64,000 nt of DNA from JASHPR01 sp963833885 (GCA_963833885.1 CAWHZU010000033.1:186001-250000), one strand, 5' to 3'. Positions 26,614 to 35,736 are shown, counted from the first letter of the stretch. The notes: generated from the letters alone by a model not told the origin. Program-made: numbers and translations.

Positions 26614-27734
26614 TCTGGCTGACCTGGCGCCAGTTCCGCCCGCAGGCCATCGCCGCAGCCGGCGGGATGGCCGTCGTCGTGATCGTGCTGGCGGTGAGCA
26701 GGCTGGGCCTCGCCAGCGCGTACACCGCCGCGGGCCTGTCCGCGTGCCACGCGCACTGCGCCACGGCGGCGAGCATCTTCCTCGACCGGGTCGGCAACTT
26801 CGACAAGTTCCTGGACTTCGGCACCGTCTTGCTGCTCCTTCTGGCGCCCGCGCTGATCGGCCTGTTCTGGGGCGCGCCGCTGATCGCCCGCGAGGTCGCG
26901 GAGGGCACGCACCGGATCGCCTGGAACCAGAGCGTCACGCGCACCCGCTGGACCATCGTCAAGCTCGGCCTGGTCGGCCTCGCCGCCATCGCGACGGCGG
27001 GCCTGCTCAGCCTGATGGTGACCTGGTGGGCCAGCCCGATCGACGCAGCATCGCTCGCCGGCGGAGCTGCACAAGCCGCCGCAACCGCAGGGAACGGGGC
27101 GCACGTCACCTTCTCCGGGTTCGCTGAGGCCCGGCTTGACCCGGTCACCTTCGACGCACGGGGCGTGGCGCCGCTCGGCTACGCGGCGCTCGCCTTCGCG
27201 CTCGGCGTGACCGCGGGCGTGCTGCTGCGCCGGACGCTGCCCGCGATGGCCGTGACGCTGGTCGCGTTCGTCGCGATCCAGCTCCTGATGCCGAACTTCG
27301 TCCGGCCGCACCTGCTCCCGCCCGCCCACATCACGACGCCGTTGAGCACCCAGCACGGGCAGGTCAACACCAACGCGGGTACCGGGATAACCGACATCCA
27401 GCTCACCGGGTCTTTCAACGAGCCTGGCGCCTGGGTGCTATCGGACGTCGTTGTCACGCCATCGGGCGCGCAGCCGTCAGACATCGTCATGACGCCAGCA
27501 GGCCCGGACTTCACGGTGCTACCCCGGGCATGCACTCCCACGCCCGGGTCTGCCTTCAACCCTGTCCCTTGCCGGGAAACGCTGGCTGCCATGCACCTAC
27601 GCCAGTCCGTCACCTACCAGCCCGCCAGCCGGTTCTGGCCGCTGCAGTGGATCGAAACCGGCATCTACCTGCTGCTGGCCGTCGGGCTCGGCTGGGTGTG
27701 CGTGTGGCAGGTCCGCCGCAGGCGCACGCCATGA
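26610..27734 (+). CDS. ABC transporter permease
   Basis: A 374-residue membrane protein with about six hydrophobic segments: AAAGGMAVVVIVLAVSRLGL, VLLLLLAPALIGLFWGAPLI, LVGLAAIATAGLLSLMVTWW, and a last LLLAVGLGWVCVWQVRR. A long extracellular loop of ~150 residues separates the fifth and sixth. The motif REVAEGTHRIAWNQSVTRTR is typical of the actinobacterial permeases that pair with a YtrA-like regulator. It overlaps the ATPase by ATGA. Confidence 0.85.
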   Translation: MIWLTWRQFRPQAIAAAGGMAVVVIVLAVSRLGLASAYTAAGLSACHAHCATAASIFLDRVGNFDKFLDFGTVLLLLLAPALIGLFWGAPLIAREVAEGTHRIAWNQSVTRTRWTIVKLGLVGLAAIATAGLLSLMVTWWASPIDAASLAGGAAQAAATAGNGAHVTFSGFAEARLDPVTFDARGVAPLGYAALAFALGVTAGVLLRRTLPAMAVTLVAFVAIQLLMPNFVRPHLLPPAHITTPLSTQHGQVNTNAGTGITDIQLTGSFNEPGAWVLSDVVVTPSGAQPSDIVMTPAGPDFTVLPRACTPTPGSAFNPVPCRETLAAMHLRQSVTYQPASRFWPLQWIETGIYLLLAVGLGWVCVWQVRRRRTP

Positions 27735-27771
27735 CCCGGACCCGCGGAATAGCTGCCGAGAGGAGGTCGTC

Positions 27772-28404
27772 GTGCTGAAACGGCTGTTCTCGTGCTGCTA
27801 CGCCGGCACGTACGACCTCTTCAACGGGCCTGCCGAGCGGGCCGGGCTGCGCGAGCAGCGGCACGACCTGCTCACCCAGGCCACGGGCGCCACCATCGAG
27901 ATCGGCGCGGGCACCGGGCTGAACCTGCCGCACTACCCGCCGGCCGTCACCCGGCTAGCGCTGATCGAACCCGACCCGCACATGAGCCGGCGGCTGCGCA
28001 GGCGGGCCGCCCGGTCCGGGCGCGACGCAGAGATTGGCAGCGCCACCGCTGACCGGTTGCCTTTCCCTGATGCCTCGTTCGATACCGCGGTGGTCACCTT
28101 CACGCTATGCAGCGTCCCGGACGAGCAGGTGGCGCTGAGGGAGATCACGCGGGTGCTGGCCCCGGGCGGACGGCTGCTGTTCCTCGAGCATGTCCGCTCC
28201 GACGATCCGCACATCGCCGCTAAGCAGGACAAAGCTCCGTTTCCCTACCCGCTGATCGGCTGCCACCCCAACCGGGACACGCTGCGGGAAATCAAGGCGT
28301 CGCCGCTCGCCGTGGAATCGGTCCGTGCTGGCGAGCTGCCGAAGACTCCCGAGATAGAAAGGCCCATGATCATGGGCACGGCCCGCCAACCCGCCAGCGC
28401 CTGA
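27772..28404 (+). CDS. Class I SAM-dependent methyltransferase
   Basis: A 210-residue UbiE/Coq5-like methyltransferase. Motif I is TIEIGAGTGLNLPHYP, the acidic residue after strand 2 is in LIEPDPHM, and the post-I region ADRLPFPDASFDTAVVTFTL matches the family. The start is GTG 27772 with GAGGAGG (27760-27768) upstream. It ends the GntR-ABC transcript; the substrate is unknown and could be a small molecule handled by the transporter. Confidence 0.85.
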   Translation: MLKRLFSCCYAGTYDLFNGPAERAGLREQRHDLLTQATGATIEIGAGTGLNLPHYPPAVTRLALIEPDPHMSRRLRRRAARSGRDAEIGSATADRLPFPDASFDTAVVTFTLCSVPDEQVALREITRVLAPGGRLLFLEHVRSDDPHIAAKQDKAPFPYPLIGCHPNRDTLREIKASPLAVESVRAGELPKTPEIERPMIMGTARQPASA

Positions 28405-28498
28405 CTAGCACGGACCAGAAAAGGTCCGTTCTGGACGGCTGATCCGCCAAAAACGGATTCGGCGGGAAGGCCGCGAGTTCCGGGAGCAGAACAATCGC

Positions 28499-28759
28499 GT
28501 GCTCAACGCGATGCGAGAAGACTTGGCCGACCTCAGGTCTCACGTCAACAACCTCAGTTCTCGCGTGGACAACGGGTTTGCCGAGATGCGGGGCAAACTC
28601 GATGCTGCCGCGGCGGGTCAGGAGCAGATCGCCAGGTTGCTCAGCACCCTGATCCAGCGGGAAACGGACCGCACGACGGCCAGTAGCACCGTTCCGGGGT
28701 TCCGCTCGAAGCGTGAAAGCGCCGACGATCATGGGCCGAGGTCCCACAGCAGGCGGTAG
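28499..28759 (+). CDS. Small coiled-coil ORF, possibly a fragment
   Basis: An 86-codon frame from GTG 28499 whose sequence is a heptad-like coiled coil (MREDLADLRSHVNNLSSRVD, then MRGKLDAAAAGQEQIARLL). The same frame stays open back to about 28409 (RQKRIRREGREFREQN) with no start codon, so the ORF may be the remains of a larger gene. No ribosome site is visible. The end runs past the stop of the convergent APH-like gene (28729). Confidence 0.3.
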   Translation: MLNAMREDLADLRSHVNNLSSRVDNGFAEMRGKLDAAAAGQEQIARLLSTLIQRETDRTTASSTVPGFRSKRESADDHGPRSHSRR

Positions 28760-29562
28760 TAGCGGGTCCGGTCCGGGTCCGGGTCGATTCCATAGGCGCT
28801 GAGCAGCAGGCCTTCCCACTGCGGGCCGTAGTTCCAGTCCACGCTCCAGGTGGCGACCGCGAGATCGGCCCACCGGTCAGCCACACCGAGCTGGTCGAAA
28901 TCGACGTGACCCGAGCAGCGGCCGTCGTCGGTGATCAAGGTGTTGGGCGCGCAGGCGTCGCCGTGGCAGGCGACCAGCCGGTCGACTGGGGGAATGTCGG
29001 CCAGCCGGTCCAGCGCCTGCTCGATGCTGAGCGACCGGTGCACCGGGTGAAACCCTGTCGAGTCAAGGTGGCCGGTCCCGGCCCGGCGGCGGGCATCGGC
29101 CAGCTGATCTTCGGTCATCCACGAGAACGGGCAGGCCGTCACCGGCATCGCTTCGTGCATCGCGCGCAGCCCTTCACCGATCGCCGCGACCGCGGTGGCG
29201 GGCTCCGCAAGCCACCGCGGCGTGACCGCGTTCTGGCCGGGCAGCGCGGAGGTGACCAGCCATGATTCGGTGTGGTCCGCGCCCTGGGCGAGGACTCGCG
29301 GCACCGTGATGTAGGACCAGGCCCACTCGAGCCGGGTGGCTTCCTGGGCCAGGTCGATCCCGCTGCTGGCTGGCGTCCACTTGATGAAGTACCGGTCGGC
29401 TGTCCCGCCTATCTCGAACGTACGCCCGCCAACCGCGTTCTCCCACACTTCGCGGACCGGTCTGCCCACGGCCAGCTCCACTACCCGCAGCGGCACCGGC
29501 TTGCGACTCGAACCATCGGGTGACCCTCCCCGCCCGGCCGACTGTTCTTCCGCGTCGCTCAT
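28729..29562 (-). CDS. APH(3')-like aminoglycoside phosphotransferase family protein
   Basis: About 277 residues of the choline/aminoglycoside kinase fold. The Brenner-type motif is CHGDACAPNTLITD and the metal-binding motif GHVDFDQLGVADRWADLA, the same spacing as in APH(3') enzymes. The upstream half has the ATP-lobe features RTFEIGGTADRYFIKW. It may phosphorylate an aminoglycoside or another hydroxylated small molecule. The start is ATG 29562 (MSDAEEQ) with GGTGAG 12 nt upstream; ATG 29574 is possible. It is separated by 38 bp from the preceding membrane-protein gene. Confidence 0.8.
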   Translation of the reverse strand: MSDAEEQSAGRGGSPDGSSRKPVPLRVVELAVGRPVREVWENAVGGRTFEIGGTADRYFIKWTPASSGIDLAQEATRLEWAWSYITVPRVLAQGADHTESWLVTSALPGQNAVTPRWLAEPATAVAAIGEGLRAMHEAMPVTACPFSWMTEDQLADARRRAGTGHLDSTGFHPVHRSLSIEQALDRLADIPPVDRLVACHGDACAPNTLITDDGRCSGHVDFDQLGVADRWADLAVATWSVDWNYGPQWEGLLLSAYGIDPDPDRTRYYRLLWDLGP

Positions 29563-29600
29563 CGGCGCGATCATCTCACCCCGGGCACGAGAGGCGGGCG

Positions 29601-30389
29601 CTACGCAACAGCCTGCGGGCTGGGCTGGCTGGCGGCGCCCTCGGACGCGGCCGCCGGCGGCCCGGTGCGGGCCCGGCTTCTCATCGGCAGGAACAGCGTC
29701 AGTGCCGTGGCGAAGGCCAGGATCTTGGACAGCACATTGAACGCGAAGGGGCCTGGCGTGGCGGGGTAGGCAAAGCCGGACAACGCCCAGGCCGCGAAGA
29801 CCGCCAGCATCAGCGCGAAGGAAAAGAAGGCCGCTTTTGTGAGCCGTACCATCGGGGCGAACATCAAGAACGACAGCGTCGCGAACTCGACGAGGAACAA
29901 GGGCGCGAAGAACAGGACCCGGTACAGAGCCGGATCGGGCGGGATCGGGGGATAGGTCCTGGCCATGACGATGAGGTCGTAAGGGAACTCGAAAACCATC
30001 GGCGCGGCGATCGCGCCAACGGCGGCGCTCAGCAGCCGCACCCGCCAGCCCTGCGATCTGGCGGCGATGAGGATCGCGACGAAGATGGCAACAATGCAAG
30101 CGCCAGTGACTGGCGCGATCGGATCCGATGGCAGGGCGTGAAGCAGGTGATGCTGGCGCATTGCCCTCACGTACTCATGGGCGCAAATTAGGAACGCGAC
30201 GATCGCGAGCAGCCAGGCCACCACCATGATCCCTATGGCGGTCTCGCCCGGTCTTGGCAGCCGGACGGGCCGGCCCAGCCGCGTTCCGGCGTACAGCACA
30301 CCTGCGGCGGCGGCTACCAGCACGATGGCGAGATCGATCTTCGCCGTGCCGCTGTAGCTGACCCAGGTACCGTCAATGGGCTTTGTCAT
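29601..30389 (-). CDS. Multi-pass membrane protein of unknown function
   Basis: About 262 residues with seven hydrophobic helices, including AIVLVAAAAGVLYAGTRLG, MVVAWLLAIVAFLICAHEYV, and the final FNVLSKILAFATALTLFLPM. No family motif is recognised. The start ATG 30389 has GGGAGG 5 nt upstream; the longer frame to 30491 runs into transposase debris. It precedes the APH-like gene on the same strand. Confidence 0.65.
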   Translation of the reverse strand: MTKPIDGTWVSYSGTAKIDLAIVLVAAAAGVLYAGTRLGRPVRLPRPGETAIGIMVVAWLLAIVAFLICAHEYVRAMRQHHLLHALPSDPIAPVTGACIVAIFVAILIAARSQGWRVRLLSAAVGAIAAPMVFEFPYDLIVMARTYPPIPPDPALYRVLFFAPLFLVEFATLSFLMFAPMVRLTKAAFFSFALMLAVFAAWALSGFAYPATPGPFAFNVLSKILAFATALTLFLPMRSRARTGPPAAASEGAASQPSPQAVA

Positions 30390-30394
30390 GACTG

Positions 30395-30840
30395 CCTCCC
30401 GTGGCGTGCGCGCATCCCATGTACTGGCTTTGACTCCCGCGGTCGCCTCGCCGGCTTTCTCCTGCCCGGTCTCGTCGATCGCTGCGATCACCAGGCCGCG
30501 GCCCGGCGGCTGCGCCGCGCTGCCTCCTCCACGCCTTTGGCCGCGAACCGGCGCACCACGCTGATCGCGGCGAACGTGTCCCAGACCGCGTGGTTCAGCA
30601 GCCGCTGCGTCCGATCCGGCGTCTGGTCCCCGCCGTGCCGGCCGATGCTCTACCCGTTACCCGGGGCAGCTCGCTGACCACGCCGACACATACTTGCCCG
30701 CCTGCAGCCATGGCTCGTCCGGGCAAAACACGGCCGCAGCAGCCCCAGCAGCTCCGAGCGTTTCCGCAGCGCCAGCCCGGCGCCTATCCTGACGGCAGCA
30801 GCCGCCTCTGTTCTTGTACTCGTCACACAGCATGATCACG
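30395..30840 (-). mobile_element. Decayed IS701-family transposase fragment
   Basis: Read on the minus strand in three frames, the segment retains SIGRHGGDQTPDRTQRLL then NHAVWDTFAAISVVRRFAAK, and in a shifted frame LVIAAIDETGQEKAGEATAG, which are the conserved N-terminal and DDE-region blocks of IS701-type transposases. It has a TAG in place of the usual Trp codon before SIGRH, a TGA after RRAAAW, and a missing base after the codon for VK (near 30420). No inverted repeats or target duplications were found. It is a fossil and cannot encode an active enzyme. Confidence 0.65.
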
Positions 30841-30888
30841 AGGCGGCTGCGCTCACACCCGCCCATCTCGTAATAAGGCCACGTCAAC

Positions 30889-31527
30889 CTAGTCCCGGTC
30901 TGGCCGGGTGGCCCGTTCGAACAGGGCCGCCAGTTGTGCCGCGTAGCCCTCGAGATCGAGGTCCGGGTCGTTTACGAACTGGTTCAGCAGGTCTTCCACC
31001 GCGACCTTGATGACCGACGCCATGACGTGCGGGTCGAATGGCCCGAACCGGCCCATGTCCTGCCCGAGGCGCAGCACTCGCTCGAGCGCCGTCACTTCGC
31101 CGGCGCGGGTGCTAAACGCCGGATTCGGGCTCCCCGAGTCGTCGCGGAAGGCGTTGAAGACCCGGACCAGGGCCAGTACCTGCCGGGCATGGGTCCGGTA
31201 ATACCCGGCCCACGCGGTGACGTAGGCGGCAATGAAGCGCTCGGGGAACCGGTCCGGCTCGGCAGCGATGAGGCGTGGCTCCAGGTACTCCGCCATGGAG
31301 CCGATTACATCGGCGATCACCGCGCGGATCAGGTCGTCCTTCGCCGCGAAGTGATAGGTGACCACGCCCTTGCTGACCCCGGCCCGGCGTGCCAGCTCGC
31401 CGACGGAGGCGCGGGCAAACCCAAGCTCCGCGATGACCTCGATCATGCAGTCCACGAGTTGGTCGCGGCGCTTCTGCTGGGTGAACGTACTGTCCCCGGC
31501 CACTCGACCACCCCGGCTAGTACGCAT
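30889..31527 (-). CDS. TetR/AcrR family transcriptional regulator
   Basis: A 212-residue regulator with the HTH segment ASVGELARRAGVSKGVVTYH followed by FAAKDDLIRAVIADVIG. The C-terminal domain resembles the TetR_C_6-like ligand domains. No target gene is directly adjacent. The start ATG 31527 lies 6 nt after a -10 element, so the transcript is probably leaderless. An 18-bp palindrome sits inside the promoter, implying autorepression. Confidence 0.88.
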   Translation of the reverse strand: MRTSRGGRVAGDSTFTQQKRRDQLVDCMIEVIAELGFARASVGELARRAGVSKGVVTYHFAAKDDLIRAVIADVIGSMAEYLEPRLIAAEPDRFPERFIAAYVTAWAGYYRTHARQVLALVRVFNAFRDDSGSPNPAFSTRAGEVTALERVLRLGQDMGRFGPFDPHVMASVIKVAVEDLLNQFVNDPDLDLEGYAAQLAALFERATRPDRD

Positions 31528-31533
31528 GATTCA

Positions 31534-31562
31534 AAGTTAGTACGGTCGTACTAATCTGTCAA
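31534..31562 (-). promoter_or_regulatory. Promoter with embedded TetR operator
   Basis: Minus strand: -35 TTGACA (31562-31557), 17-bp spacer, -10 TAACTT (31539-31534), then six bases to the ATG at 31527. The perfect palindrome TTAGTACG-GT-CGTACTAA (31537-31554) lies between and partly over the two elements. This is a typical steric-block arrangement for autorepression. Confidence 0.75.
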
Positions 31563-32084
31563 CAACGATACCCATGACGGTCGCCGCTGGCGACAGGTGC
31601 CCGTCAGAGCTGAGACGCCGGAGAAGATGGCCGCGTTGGTGGCGTTAGAGCTCAGAAGCGCGATCATGCCGCGAAAAAACCAGGTCCGGCGCTCCTGCGC
31701 CGGGAGACGGCCAGGCTCCTCCTGAGCCGGCGTGGCCTCAGCCGCGGCACCGGCTTGGTTCCCGTACTGACCTCTGGCCGGGCTAATGCTGGCGGTGCGG
31801 CCGGCGCCATGCCCCGTGGCCTCGTCATCTAGCGCCGCCGGGAGCATGGCTGGTTCCTCGCTCATGCCCGTAGCATCGGCGTGCGGCAGCCCCCCGGCTC
31901 CAGGGTGCCAGCACCACCGCCGTCAGGTGCGGTCGGCTTCCCTGCACCGGCATTGCCCTGCTGCCAATTGTCATTAATTATAGCATGCTTTCTATTTAAG
32001 AATCTTTTGTTTGACATAGCGAATCCGAGAGCGCATTCTGCACGGGCAGCTATTCGCGCGCGCATTGCGGGGAAGGGATTCTTT
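31563..32084. other. Gap without a supported gene
   Basis: A minus-strand frame from ATG 31865 to 31551 encodes 104 residues, but it has no ribosome site, ends inside the TetR operator and matches no family I recognise. The AT-rich patch 31966-32020 upstream of the aldo/keto reductase is the likely promoter area for that gene. Nothing else is seen. Confidence 0.4.
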
Positions 32085-32990
32085 ATGGGCCTGGGGCAGG
32101 TTACGGCCGCGGACGCGGGAACCTGGAAGCTCGGCGACCTGGTGGTAAACCGGCTCGGATTCGGCGCGATGCGCCTGCCGCAGACCGGGCGGGCGCTGGT
32201 GCCGGACGCGGTGCCGCGCGACCGCGACCAGGCGATCGCGGTGCTGCGCCGCGCGGTCGAGCTCGGGGTCAATCACATCGACACCGCCGCGTTCTACTTC
32301 TCCCCGCTCCGGTCGGCCAACGAGCTGATCAATTCGGCGCTGGCGCCCTACCCGGACGACCTGGTCGTCGTCACCAAGGTCGGGCCGGGCCGGGATCCGT
32401 GGGGGGAGTGGACCAACCGGGCCAGGCCCGACCAGCTCCGCGGCCATGTCGAGGAGAACCTGCGCCAGCTCGGGCGTGACCATCTCGACGTGGTGAACCT
32501 GCGCGTGCAGGCGGGCATGACGTCGATCGCGGAGCACGTCGGCGCGCTCGCCGAACTGCGCCAGGCCGGGCTGATCCGGCACCTGGGTGTCTCCGGCGTG
32601 ACGCCGCAGATGCTTGCCGAGGCGCAGGCCATCGCGCCGGTGGTCTGCGTGCAGAACCGCTACGGCATCGGCGCGAGCAGCCCGGAACACGAGTTCGTGG
32701 AGGCCTGCGGGCGCCTCGGCGTCGCGTTCGTGCCCTTCTTCACGATCGCCGGTGAAGGCCGGGGCGCGGGTGCTATCGGCACCGAGAACGCCGACGTGCT
32801 CGCGGTCGCGCGGGCACACGGGGCCACGGCGGCGCAGGTCCGGCTGGCCTGGGCGCTGCAGCGCGGGCCGCACGTGCTGGTCATACCGGGCACCGGCGAT
32901 CCCGATCACCTGGCCGCCAACGTGGCGGCCGCCGCACTGCGGCTCACCGACGACGAGATGACCCGCCTCTCCTCCGTGCGGAGCGCCTAG
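32085..32990 (+). CDS. Aldo/keto reductase
   Basis: A 301-residue NADPH-dependent carbonyl reductase of the AKR fold. The sequence shows VELGVNHIDTAAFYFSP (conserved Asp and Tyr), VVTKVGPGR (conserved Lys), and IRHLGVSGV, as in the oxidoreductases of the AKR13/YajO-like group. The Tyr-Lys-Asp-His tetrad is incomplete to the eye at the His position, where LDVVNLRVQ replaces the more common LYLIHWP. Its substrate is unknown. The start is ATG 32085, with GGAAGG 8 nt upstream. Confidence 0.85.
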   Translation: MGLGQVTAADAGTWKLGDLVVNRLGFGAMRLPQTGRALVPDAVPRDRDQAIAVLRRAVELGVNHIDTAAFYFSPLRSANELINSALAPYPDDLVVVTKVGPGRDPWGEWTNRARPDQLRGHVEENLRQLGRDHLDVVNLRVQAGMTSIAEHVGALAELRQAGLIRHLGVSGVTPQMLAEAQAIAPVVCVQNRYGIGASSPEHEFVEACGRLGVAFVPFFTIAGEGRGAGAIGTENADVLAVARAHGATAAQVRLAWALQRGPHVLVIPGTGDPDHLAANVAAAALRLTDDEMTRLSSVRSA

Positions 32991-33042
32991 AGCTCAGACG
33001 CCAGCAGCAGAGGACAGCCAGGCATGGACTCCCGCCGGGCAG

Positions 33043-33771
33043 TCAGAGCCTGCGTGGAGGGATCGGCTCGTCGTGGTAGCCACCGTCGGGGGATGGCTCC
33101 ACCCACCAGGCCTGGGCGCCGGGCCGCATGGCGACGGCTTCATGCAGTTCGGTGCCGACGTAGTGCAGACCGACGCCGTCCTCGGTGGCGTACCCGGCCG
33201 GGAGTTCGCCTTTGGCGACATACTCGCGGTAGACGCGGCGGCGGGGCTGGTCGTCGAGCGAGTCATGAACCCCGTTGCTGTAGGGCAGGAAACCCAGGCC
33301 GTCGGTGAACACGGCCAGGGAGTCGCCGAATGAGTCGGTCGGACCGCCGCGGTGCCAGCACAGGCTGCCAGCGCTCCATCCCGCGAGAACCACGCCCCTC
33401 TCCCAGCATTCCCGCATGACGGGGGCCAGCCGGTGCGCCTGCCACACTGCCATCAGGTTCACCACGCTGCCGCCCCCTACCAGCAGGACGTCCTGCGCCA
33501 TCAGATGCGTACCGACATCGGGAACGCTGGGCTTGGTGAAGAGCGTGAGCGCGCTGAAGTCGACATCCCCGCGGCCGGCGAAAACCTCGGTCACCGCTTC
33601 TATTGCGGACGGAGAATCGCCGGCGGCCGTGGGAATGAAGCAGACCCGTTTCTTCCCGTCGCCGGCGGCGAGACTCACCGCATACTCAAGGAACGCCGGG
33701 TCACGCTTTTCACCTGGGAGGCGGTTCAGGACTCCGGAGAAAGCGAACACCTGTCTCGGCTTGACGGGCAC
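33043..33771 (-). CDS. Peptidase S51 family protein (dipeptidase E / cyanophycinase-like)
   Basis: A 242-residue protein of the class I glutamine-amidotransferase-like fold used by peptidase E and cyanophycinase. The nucleophile is the serine in LAGWSAGSLCWHRGG, and the strand LLVGGGSVVNLMAVW precedes it. It probably cleaves an Asp- or isoAsp-type dipeptide, with the histidine in the later YSNGVHDSLDDQPRR region. It is convergent with the aldo/keto reductase and codirectional with the MimR-like activator, whose stop is at 33808, only 36 bp away. Confidence 0.8.
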   Translation of the reverse strand: MPVKPRQVFAFSGVLNRLPGEKRDPAFLEYAVSLAAGDGKKRVCFIPTAAGDSPSAIEAVTEVFAGRGDVDFSALTLFTKPSVPDVGTHLMAQDVLLVGGGSVVNLMAVWQAHRLAPVMRECWERGVVLAGWSAGSLCWHRGGPTDSFGDSLAVFTDGLGFLPYSNGVHDSLDDQPRRRVYREYVAKGELPAGYATEDGVGLHYVGTELHEAVAMRPGAQAWWVEPSPDGGYHDEPIPPRRL

Positions 33772-33807
33772 CTTTGCAGCCTAACGAGCCTTATGGCGCG
33801 GTGGTGG

Positions 33808-35613
33808 TCAGCCGGACGGGGTGACGATGCCGTACTCGTGGATCTTCCGGTAGATCGTCGCTCGCGACATGCCGAGCGACTGGGCCGCCTTGACCTTGTT
33901 GCCGGCGGAGTCGAGCAGGCTCTGCACGATCGCATCGCGCTCCATCGACTCCAGTGGGCTCAGCAGCCGGCGGCTGACCGTCCAGCACTCCGGCGGCAGG
34001 TCGGCCGCCCGGATGGTGCCCGTCCGCCGGTGCTGGACCACGCGCCTGAGTACCTGCCACAGCTGCTCGGTATTGCCCGGCCAGCTCGACCGCATCAGGA
34101 TCTGCATCGCCTCGGGCGAGCAGGTGAGCCGGGGGTGCTGGTTGAGCTTCGTGAGCAGGAACGGCACCAAGTCGTGCAGGTCCTCGATGTGATGCCGCAG
34201 CGGCGGCAGTTCGACGGTGCTCGGGAAGAACCGGAGCAGTTCGGCAAGGTCGCCCCTGGCCGGGCCGTGGGCCAGGGTGACCACGACCCACAGCTCGTCT
34301 TGCCGGCCAGCGGTGCGGGTCTCCTGCAGCGCGGTCGACAGCGCATGCAGCCGTTTCGGGCTCAGCCGGTCGACGTGCCTGATGACCAGGCAGCCGGATC
34401 CCGTCAGCAGCTCCCGGCGCGCCGTGATCTGCCAGTCCTGGTCGGCGGCGTCGGCGGCGTCGAGCACGTGGAACCGGCCGGCCGGGTTCCGGCGCTGGTG
34501 CACGGCACGGACCGCGGCGAGCTTGCCGACCCCTGGCTCCCCCTCGATGGCCAGCCACTCGCCGGAGTCGTGGATCTTCTCCACCTGGTGGCATCCACGC
34601 AGCCACAGCGTTCCGGAGCCGACCAGGCCGGGCAGGATCATCCGGGCCTGCGGTCCGGCCGGGCCCGTGGCCCTGCTGCCGGACTCGACCAGCTTCACGT
34701 GCACGACGCCGCCGGCCAGCCGGTCCTCGCCGTGCAACGGCCGGCAGTACATCCGGGCGCGTGACCCAGTGGGCAGCTCCAGCTCAACCGCGGCGGAGTG
34801 GCGGCTGGCCAGCGCCTCGGTGGCCTGCCCGAGCAGCACCGCCTGGTCGCCGGGATCGAGTGCCTGCCGGGCGTACTCGTTCATCATCACGACGTCGTGG
34901 TTGAGCGCAAGCACGATCCCTGCGCTGTGCCGGCACGCCCGCAAGTACTCCTGCAGCAGCTCGAACTCCCGGGCGTTGCTGTCGGTGAGCAGCGCCTGGG
35001 TGATCTGGTCGGCCGTCGTCTTGGCGAGGGTGATCAGCAGCGGGTCGGCGTCCTTGCGCCAGCAGGTCAGGTCGACCGCGCCGAGCGTCTTGCCGGAGAT
35101 CGGGTGCCGGATCGGGACCCCGGCACAGGCGAGGTCCTCCAGGTTCTCGGCGTAGTGCTCGTGGCCGAAAACGTGCATGGGACGGCCGCCCTCCAGCGCC
35201 GTGCCGATGCCGTTGGTGCCCACGGACTCCTCCGAGTAGCTGAACCCGGGCGCCAGCTTCACGCTGTCGAGGTGCCGGTCGAGATCGTGGTCAGCCACCA
35301 GCCGGGTCAGCACGATCCCGGCCGCGTCGGTGAGGATCACGCTGATCGGCTGGCCCTCCAGATGCTCGCGCAGGTGCTGCAGCACCGGCAGGGCACTACG
35401 GGTCAGCGGGGTGTCCAGGTCGGGGTCGCCCAGGAAGGTCAGGTCGATCCGGTCGGCGGCCACGTTCCACCGCCGGGAGCGCCACCACGAGGCCAGAATC
35501 GTGTCCCGCACCCGGTTGGGGTCAACCGGCTCGGCAGTGAGGAACCGCTCGCGGGTTTCGGCCAGCCGTTCGCCATCGGCCAGGGCCGGCGGCCGCCCTG
35601 CTGCAGGCGTCAT
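33808..35613 (-). CDS. mimR: MimR/AcoR-like transcriptional activator of the alkane monooxygenase operon
   Basis: A 601-residue regulator with a GAF-like sensing part at the N-terminus (SVILTDAAGIVLTRLVADHD; FSYSEESVGTNGIGTALEGG; ACAGVPIRHPISGKTLGAVD), typical of AcoR and the propane-induced MimR. The central AAA+-like domain keeps only a weak Walker A (EGEPGVGKLA) and no GAFTGA, which bEBPs need to contact sigma-54. The C-terminus is a Fis-type HTH (AAQSLGMSRATIYRKIHEYG). This fits the actinobacterial members that act without sigma-54. It is divergent from the monooxygenase operon, where two GTCTCA-TTGAGA palindromes lie. The gene symbol is by analogy. Confidence 0.85.
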   Translation of the reverse strand: MTPAAGRPPALADGERLAETRERFLTAEPVDPNRVRDTILASWWRSRRWNVAADRIDLTFLGDPDLDTPLTRSALPVLQHLREHLEGQPISVILTDAAGIVLTRLVADHDLDRHLDSVKLAPGFSYSEESVGTNGIGTALEGGRPMHVFGHEHYAENLEDLACAGVPIRHPISGKTLGAVDLTCWRKDADPLLITLAKTTADQITQALLTDSNAREFELLQEYLRACRHSAGIVLALNHDVVMMNEYARQALDPGDQAVLLGQATEALASRHSAAVELELPTGSRARMYCRPLHGEDRLAGGVVHVKLVESGSRATGPAGPQARMILPGLVGSGTLWLRGCHQVEKIHDSGEWLAIEGEPGVGKLAAVRAVHQRRNPAGRFHVLDAADAADQDWQITARRELLTGSGCLVIRHVDRLSPKRLHALSTALQETRTAGRQDELWVVVTLAHGPARGDLAELLRFFPSTVELPPLRHHIEDLHDLVPFLLTKLNQHPRLTCSPEAMQILMRSSWPGNTEQLWQVLRRVVQHRRTGTIRAADLPPECWTVSRRLLSPLESMERDAIVQSLLDSAGNKVKAAQSLGMSRATIYRKIHEYGIVTPSG

Positions 35614-35721
35614 GGCCCTCCTGCCTCCCGGGTGCTCTCGCGGGCGGCGGATTCGGCCCGCGGGGGGTCGTCCGGGGTGTGCGTCGGTACGTACAACGTA
35701 ACAACGCCGTAACGCACAGGT

Positions 35722-35736
35722 GTCTCAAGTTGAGAC
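35722..35736. promoter_or_regulatory. Palindromic site 1, likely activator binding site
   Basis: GTCTCAA-G-TTGAGAC is a perfect 7-bp inverted repeat in the divergent gap, 47 bp upstream of the small ORF and 109 bp upstream of the activator gene. A near copy occurs at 36063-36077, so both probably bind the MimR-like protein. Confidence 0.6.

Noticed and set aside
31551..31865. Minus-strand ORF of 104 codons upstream of the TetR gene
   Set aside because: No ribosome site, ends inside the TetR operator, no family resemblance.
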